Part shown: positions 59,839 to 64,000 of the stretch, piece by piece
Position numbering within the stretch: position 1 is the first letter of the stretch
Layout: every line of letters begins with the position of its first letter
Source of the DNA: JBMOOG01 sp049324535
Lineage (GTDB): Bacteria > Pseudomonadota > Alphaproteobacteria > Rhodobacterales > Rhodobacteraceae
NCBI GenBank assembly: GCA_049324535.1
Contig: JBMOOG010000012.1
Coordinates: forward strand, 1-64,000
Direction: 5' to 3'
Length of the DNA: 64,000 nt
Notes under the pieces: model-generated
The model's input: the letters and a program-made list of their open reading frames with translations, nothing else
What the model was told of the DNA's origin: nothing
Databases searched by the model: none
Position numbers and translations under genes: made by a program

Positions 59839-61035
59839 ATGACCACCGATTTCGACGCCACCCGCGCCCTGTTCCATCTGCCCGAGGGCGTGATCTACCT
59901 GGACGGCAATTCGCTCGGGCCCCTGCCCCGGGCGGCGGCGGCGCGGGTTGCCCGCACGATCGAGGCGGAATGGGGCGCGATGCTCATCACCGGCTGGAAC
60001 AAGGCCGGCTGGATGGACCTGCCCGCCCGAATCGGCGACCGCATCGGCCGGCTGATCGGCGCGGAACCCGGCACGGTCGTCCTTGGCGACACCCTGTCGA
60101 TCAAGGTCTATCAGGCGCTCGCCTCGGCGCTGGAACTCAACCCGGGCCGCCGCGTGATCCTGTCGGACACCGGGAACTTTCCGTCCGACCTCTACATCGC
60201 CGACGGCCTCGTGCGCACGCTCGGGCGCGGATACGAGCTGCGCACCGTCGCGCCCGAGGACGTCGAGGCCGCGATCGGCCCCGAGACCGCGGTGCTGATG
60301 CTGACCGAGGTCGACTACCGCACGGGCCGCCGGCACGACATGCGCCATCTGACCCGGATCGCGCACGAGGCCGGCTCGCTCGCGGTCTGGGACCTTGCGC
60401 ATTCGGCCGGTGCCCTGCCGGTCGATCTGGCGGGGTGCGGCGCCGATTTTGCGGTGGGCTGCACCTACAAGTATCTGAATTCCGGCCCCGGCGGCCCGGC
60501 CTTCATCTACGTCGCCCCCCGCCACGCCGAGGCCGCGCGGCCGGCGCTGTCGGGCTGGCTCGGCCACGAGGCGCCCTTTGCCTTCGATCTCGACTACCGG
60601 CCCGGACGCGGGATCGAGCGGATGCGGGTGGGCACGCCCCCGGTCCTGCAGCTGGCGGCTCTGGATGCGGCCATGGATGTCTGGGACGGCGTCGCCATGG
60701 ACGACCTGCGCGCCCGGTCGATCGACCTGTCTCAGGCCTTCATCGCGGCGGTCGAGGCCGCCTGCCCCGATCTCGCGCTGGCCAGCCCGCGCGACCCACA
60801 GTCCCGCGGCAGCCAGGTGAGCTTCCGCCACCCGGAGGGTTACGCGATCATGCAGGCGCTGATCGCCGAGGGCGTGATCGGCGACTTTCGCGCCCCCGAC
60901 ATCCTGCGCTTCGGCTTCACCCCGCTTTACACCTCGATGGCCGATGTCGAGGGCGCGGCCCGGATCCTCGCGCGGGTCATGGCCGACCGCAGCTGGGACC
61001 GGCCCGAGTATCGCCGCCGCGCCCGCGTGACCTGA
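59839..61035 (+). CDS. kynU: Kynureninase
   Basis: The 398-aa PLP enzyme cleaves kynurenine to anthranilate and alanine in tryptophan breakdown. It begins FHLPEGVIYLDGNSLGPLPR and shows WNKAGWMDLPARIGDRIGRL, VWDLAHSAGALPVDLAGCGA (cofactor Asp) and DFAVGCTYKYLNSGPGGPAF with the PLP lysine. GTPPVLQLAALDAAMDVWD and FGFTPLYTSMADVEGAARIL follow. No kynA or kynB is adjacent in the window. GGAAGGAGA lies 8 bp before the ATG. Confidence 0.95.
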   Translation: MTTDFDATRALFHLPEGVIYLDGNSLGPLPRAAAARVARTIEAEWGAMLITGWNKAGWMDLPARIGDRIGRLIGAEPGTVVLGDTLSIKVYQALASALELNPGRRVILSDTGNFPSDLYIADGLVRTLGRGYELRTVAPEDVEAAIGPETAVLMLTEVDYRTGRRHDMRHLTRIAHEAGSLAVWDLAHSAGALPVDLAGCGADFAVGCTYKYLNSGPGGPAFIYVAPRHAEAARPALSGWLGHEAPFAFDLDYRPGRGIERMRVGTPPVLQLAALDAAMDVWDGVAMDDLRARSIDLSQAFIAAVEAACPDLALASPRDPQSRGSQVSFRHPEGYAIMQALIAEGVIGDFRAPDILRFGFTPLYTSMADVEGAARILARVMADRSWDRPEYRRRARVT

Positions 61036-61041
61036 ACCGTC

Positions 61042-61374
61042 TCACGGCCGGTCCTGGGCCGGATCGGCCGGACCGCCGGATTTGGCCACGGGCCGGGTGC
61101 TCCGCAGGAAGCGCAGCACCAGCGCCACGGCGGCGGTCAACGGGCCGAGGAAGAACCCCGCCCAGACGCCCGGCGCACCCATGCCGCCTCGCGTCGCCAG
61201 CACCGCCGCGATGCCGGCCCCCGTGAGCCCCAGTGCCGGGATCGCCCCGAGCGGGGCCAGCATCACCGCATCGGCCACCGAGATCGGCATCGTCGCCGAA
61301 AGGCCCGCGTCCAGCGGCACCGCAAGCCGCGCGCTGGGCGCGAACTGTCGGGCGATCGACCTCCAGTCCGCCAT
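61042..61374 (-). CDS. Small membrane protein of unknown function (110 aa)
   Basis: The 110-aa protein begins MADWRSIARQFAPSARLAVP and has two hydrophobic stretches (about 36-60 and 70-92), the first rich in Gly/Ala. The C-terminus is polar (RPVAKSGGPADPAQDRP). I do not recognise a family. It is convergent with kynU (6 bp apart) and 38 bp downstream of the amidotransferase-like gene on the same strand, so the two may share a transcript. The frame extends further upstream, but ATG 61372-61374 is the sensible start. Confidence 0.6.
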   Translation of the reverse strand: MADWRSIARQFAPSARLAVPLDAGLSATMPISVADAVMLAPLGAIPALGLTGAGIAAVLATRGGMGAPGVWAGFFLGPLTAAVALVLRFLRSTRPVAKSGGPADPAQDRP

Positions 61375-61412
61375 CGCGCGCGCCCCCCTTTTCTGGCGTT
61401 GCGCCGCCCGCG

Positions 61413-62192
61413 CTAGGCGGCCCGGCGCTGCCCGGCCCAGTCGCGCACGGCGCGCCCGAACGCCTCGAACAGCGGGCGCGAGACCGGATCCTCGGCGGCG
61501 CGCCATTCCGGGTGCCACTGGACGGACAGCGTGAAGCCCGGCGCGTCCCTCACGTAGAGCGCCTCCGGCGTCCCGTCCGGAGCCCAGCCCTCGATCACGA
61601 TCCGCGCGCCCGGCGTCTTGATGCCCTGACCGTGGAGCGAGTTCGTCATCACCTCTTCGGCGCCGAGAAGCCGTGCAAAGACGCCGCCCGGCGTGAAGCG
61701 CACCGCGTGGCGCAGGGCAAACTTCTCTTCCTGCGTGCCGTCCGGGGGCATGCGGTGGTTCATCCGGCCGGGAAGGTCGCGGATCTCGGGGTGCAGGGTG
61801 CCCCCCATCGCCACGTTCACCTCCTGAAACCCCCGGCAGATGCCGAAGAACGGCTGCCCGCGCTCGACGCAGGCGCGCACGAGGGGCAGCGTGATCGCAT
61901 CGCGGCAGCGGTCGAAGGCGCCGTGGGCCTCGGTCGGCTCTTCGCCGTATTCGGCCGGGTGCACGTTGGGCCGGCCGCCGGTCAGCAGGAACCCGTCACA
62001 GACGGCCATGAGTTCCTCGACGCTGACGAGGTTCGGATCCGCCGGGATCAGGAGAGGCATGCAGCCGGCCACCTCGGCGACGGCCTTGGAGTTCGTCAGC
62101 CCGCTGCCGTGCACGGGGTAGTCGCCGTTCAGCAGGCTCATGTTTCCGATGATGCCCACGATCGGGCGACGGGTCGAAGAATGCGCGCTCAT
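61413..62192 (-). CDS. Class I glutamine amidotransferase-like hydrolase (gamma-glutamyl-GABA hydrolase family)
   Basis: The 259-aa PuuD-type hydrolase has RRPIVGIIGNMSLLNGDYPV and LLTGGRPNVHPAEYGEEP (family oxyanion region). The nucleophile Cys is in FFGICRGFQEVNVAMGGTLH, and the His/Glu pair in LSVQWHPEW. The family hydrolyses gamma-glutamyl-GABA in putrescine catabolism or related gamma-glutamyl amides. No putrescine genes are nearby, so the substrate is open. The start is at ATG 62190-62192, divergent from pepN. Confidence 0.87.
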   Translation of the reverse strand: MSAHSSTRRPIVGIIGNMSLLNGDYPVHGSGLTNSKAVAEVAGCMPLLIPADPNLVSVEELMAVCDGFLLTGGRPNVHPAEYGEEPTEAHGAFDRCRDAITLPLVRACVERGQPFFGICRGFQEVNVAMGGTLHPEIRDLPGRMNHRMPPDGTQEEKFALRHAVRFTPGGVFARLLGAEEVMTNSLHGQGIKTPGARIVIEGWAPDGTPEALYVRDAPGFTLSVQWHPEWRAAEDPVSRPLFEAFGRAVRDWAGQRRAA

Positions 62193-62348
62193 GATGGGGC
62201 GGAGGATAGGCCGACAGGCGGCAATGTAAACGCCCGGCGGTCGCCTTTCGCGTCCCGAGTGAGCAATTGCCCGGTTTTCAGGCGCCGCGGCCGGAGGGGC
62301 GGTCGCCGGAGCCGGCGCTTCGCCTCCGCCCGATCCCCTCGGCCGGCC

Positions 62349-62376
62349 TTGCACCTGCCGGAGGGCCGACTAGGGT
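62349..62376 (+). promoter_or_regulatory. Predicted pepN promoter
   Basis: TTGCAC (62349-62354), a 16-nt spacer and TAGGGT (62371-62376) end 21 bp before the pepN ATG. The TAGGGT-type -10 is common in GC-rich alphaproteobacteria. Predicted by eye. Confidence 0.4.
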
Positions 62377-62397
62377 CGGGCGCGAGGAGACACCGCC

Positions 62398-64000
62398 ATG
62401 ACCCAGACGCCTGCCCCGAAGACCGTCCGCCTTGCCGACTACGCGCCCTATCCGTTCCTCGTCGAGCGGGTGGAGCTGACCTTCCGCCTTGCGCCCCGCG
62501 ACACGCGGGTGATGGCGCGCATCCGGTTCGCGCCGAACCCGGCGCGGCCCGGGCGTCACGACCTGCGGCTGGACGGCGAGGGTCTGCGGCTGGTCTCGGC
62601 CGCCATCGACGGGCGCCCGCTTTCGGTCGTGCCCGATGCCGAGGGTGTGACCGTCCCGGCGGCCCACCTGCCTGAAGGCGGCTTCACCTGGGAGGCCGAG
62701 ACGGGGATCGACCCCGCCGACAACACCGCGCTCGAGGGACTTTACATGTCGAACGGCCTCTACTGCACCCAGTGCGAGGCCGAGGGTTTCCGCCACATCA
62801 CCTTCTATCCCGACCGTCCCGACGTGATGGCACCCTTCCATGTGCGCATCGAGAGCGACCTTCCGGTGCTGCTGTCGAACGGCGATCCGCTCGGCGCCGG
62901 ACCCGACTGGGCCGAGTGGGAAGACCCCTGGCCGAAGCCCGCCTATCTCTTTGCGCTGGTCGCGGGGGATCTGGTCGCGCATCACGACCGCTTCGTCACC
63001 CGGTCCGGCCGGACCGTCGATCTGGCGATCTGGGTGCGTCCGGGCGACGTGGACCGCTGCGCCTATGCGATGGACAGTCTGAAGCGGGCGATGGCTTGGG
63101 ACGAAGAGGCCTACGGGCGCGAATACGATCTGGACGTGTTCAACATCGTGGCGGTCGACGACTTCAACATGGGGGCGATGGAGAACAAGGGGTTGAACAT
63201 CTTCAACTCCAAGCTCGTCCTGGCCAGCCCCGAGACCGCGACGGACGCCGACTTCGAGCGCATCGAGAGCGTCATCGCCCACGAATACTTCCACAACTGG
63301 ACCGGCAACCGCATCACCTGCCGCGACTGGTTCCAGCTTTGCCTCAAGGAAGGGCTCACCGTCTTCCGCGACCAGGAGTTCACCAAGGACATGCGGTCCG
63401 AGGCGGTGAAGCGGATCGAGGATGTGGCGGCCCTGCGCGCCCGCCAGTTCCGCGAGGATCAGGGGCCGCTCGCCCATCCGGTCCGTCCCGACCACTATCA
63501 GGAAATCAACAACTTCTACACGGCCACCGTCTACGAGAAGGGCGCCGAGGTCATCGGGATGCTGAAATCCCTTGTCGGGCCCGAGGGTTACAGGAAGGCG
63601 CTCGACCTCTACTTCGACCGCCACGACGGGCAGGCGGCCACCATCGAGGACTGGCTGAGGGTGTTCGAGGACGCCACCGGGCGCGACCTCACGCAGTTCA
63701 AGCGCTGGTACACCGATGCGGGCACGCCGCGGCTCTCGGTGTCGGAAGCGTGGAACCCGGGGCCGCAGGGCGGCACCTACACGCTCACCTTCCACCAGAA
63801 GACGCCGCCGACGCCGGGCCAGACCGAGAAACCGCCACGGGTGATCCCGATCGCGGTCGGGCTTCTGAACCCCAACGGCGACGAGGTGGTGCCGACGCAG
63901 GTGCTGGAGATGACCGAGACCAGCCAGAGCTTCCGCTGGGAGGGTCTGGCGGCGCGGCCGGTGCCCTCGATCCTGCGCGGCTTCTCGGCGCCGGTGGTGC
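62398..64000 (+). CDS. pepN: Aminopeptidase N, M1 family (partial, 3' end beyond window)
   Basis: The first 534 codons of a zinc aminopeptidase that trims N-terminal residues from peptides in the cytoplasm. The exopeptidase motif GAMENKG starts at about residue 259. The zinc site HEYFHNWTGNR begins at His295, and its third ligand is the Glu in LKEGLTVFRDQEF (about residue 318). A conserved NNFYTATVYEKGAEVIGML carries the catalytic Tyr region. The start MTQTPAPKTVRLADYAPYPF is behind a GAGGAGA site. The sequence is consistent with the E. coli-type PepN of about 850-880 residues, so roughly the last third is missing. Confidence 0.96.
   Translation, partial: MTQTPAPKTVRLADYAPYPFLVERVELTFRLAPRDTRVMARIRFAPNPARPGRHDLRLDGEGLRLVSAAIDGRPLSVVPDAEGVTVPAAHLPEGGFTWEAETGIDPADNTALEGLYMSNGLYCTQCEAEGFRHITFYPDRPDVMAPFHVRIESDLPVLLSNGDPLGAGPDWAEWEDPWPKPAYLFALVAGDLVAHHDRFVTRSGRTVDLAIWVRPGDVDRCAYAMDSLKRAMAWDEEAYGREYDLDVFNIVAVDDFNMGAMENKGLNIFNSKLVLASPETATDADFERIESVIAHEYFHNWTGNRITCRDWFQLCLKEGLTVFRDQEFTKDMRSEAVKRIEDVAALRARQFREDQGPLAHPVRPDHYQEINNFYTATVYEKGAEVIGMLKSLVGPEGYRKALDLYFDRHDGQAATIEDWLRVFEDATGRDLTQFKRWYTDAGTPRLSVSEAWNPGPQGGTYTLTFHQKTPPTPGQTEKPPRVIPIAVGLLNPNGDEVVPTQVLEMTETSQSFRWEGLAARPVPSILRGFSAPVV

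Noticed and set aside
57570..61226. A 1218-codon plus-strand open frame
   Set aside because: It runs antisense to pntA and the methyltransferase-like gene and out of frame through kynU. The composition is Arg/Pro/Gly/His-rich with no motif.

Overview
The window is GC-rich DNA with very dense gene packing (many 1-4 bp ATGA/GTGA/TGATG overlaps). It reads as a chromosome segment of an alphaproteobacterium of the Rhodobacteraceae/Paracoccaceae type. The best evidence is the 14-gene complex I operon: its NuoA and NuoB match, as I remember them, Paracoccus Nqo7 and Nqo6 in length and sequence, and it is interleaved with small ORFs typical of that family (DUF5333, DUF5337, a CMD-family protein, helix-hairpin-helix proteins). 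I see no tRNA, rRNA, CRISPR, insertion sequence or prophage. One 24-base run of N lies inside the rhlE-like helicase gene.

Layout. 1-305: start of a membrane-anchored Pro/Ala-rich protein (probably divergent polysaccharide deacetylase), divergent from trpG-trpD-ung (360-2616). 2617-3219: a 603-bp non-coding leader before a RhlE-type DEAD-box helicase (3220-4770). 4832-26483 (minus strand): one long gene train read right to left, nuoABC-orf51-nuoD-nuoE-HhH-DUF5337-nuoF-orf73-DUF3291-DUF5333-nuoG-lipoprotein-nuoHI-CMD-nuoJKLMN-birA-coaX-rnj. All 14 nuo genes are present, with eight extra ORFs between them.

26687-35224 (minus): a leucine/isovalerate degradation set (isovaleryl-CoA dehydrogenase, both methylcrotonyl-CoA carboxylase subunits, an enoyl-CoA hydratase and HMG-CoA lyase) that also carries a GST and a nuclease-like gene. 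A plus-strand ompW-type porin gene with an FNR box interrupts it. 35375-37233: a DegT/AHBA aminotransferase and a Gph-type phosphatase. 37383-41220 (plus): glmU-glmS-alkD-like, giving UDP-GlcNAc synthesis and a DNA repair protein. 41269-45870: an acyl-CoA synthetase, moaA, a universal stress protein, a degenerate receiver protein and a Crp/Fnr regulator.

45895-54358: two M20 peptidases (amidohydrolase and ArgE-like) next to a five-gene oligopeptide ABC transporter in the order ATPase-ATPase-binding protein-permease-permease. 54447-61035: DUF3422, pntB-pntA (energy-linked transhydrogenase), an isoprenylcysteine-methyltransferase-like membrane protein and kynureninase. 61042-64000: a small membrane protein, a class I glutamine amidotransferase-like hydrolase, and the first 534 codons of aminopeptidase N.

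Most of the content is housekeeping energy and carbon metabolism. The most interesting points are the accessory ORFs of the nuo operon (especially a 51-aa single-helix ORF locked between nuoC and nuoD, and a helix-hairpin-helix module present both on NuoE and on a neighbouring membrane-anchored protein), a four-copy intergenic hairpin repeat family, and several clear operator-like sites (FNR box at ompW, an 18-bp inverted repeat at the isovaleryl-CoA dehydrogenase promoter, 21-bp-spaced direct repeats before the peptide transporter). I did not find a clearly new multi-gene system.
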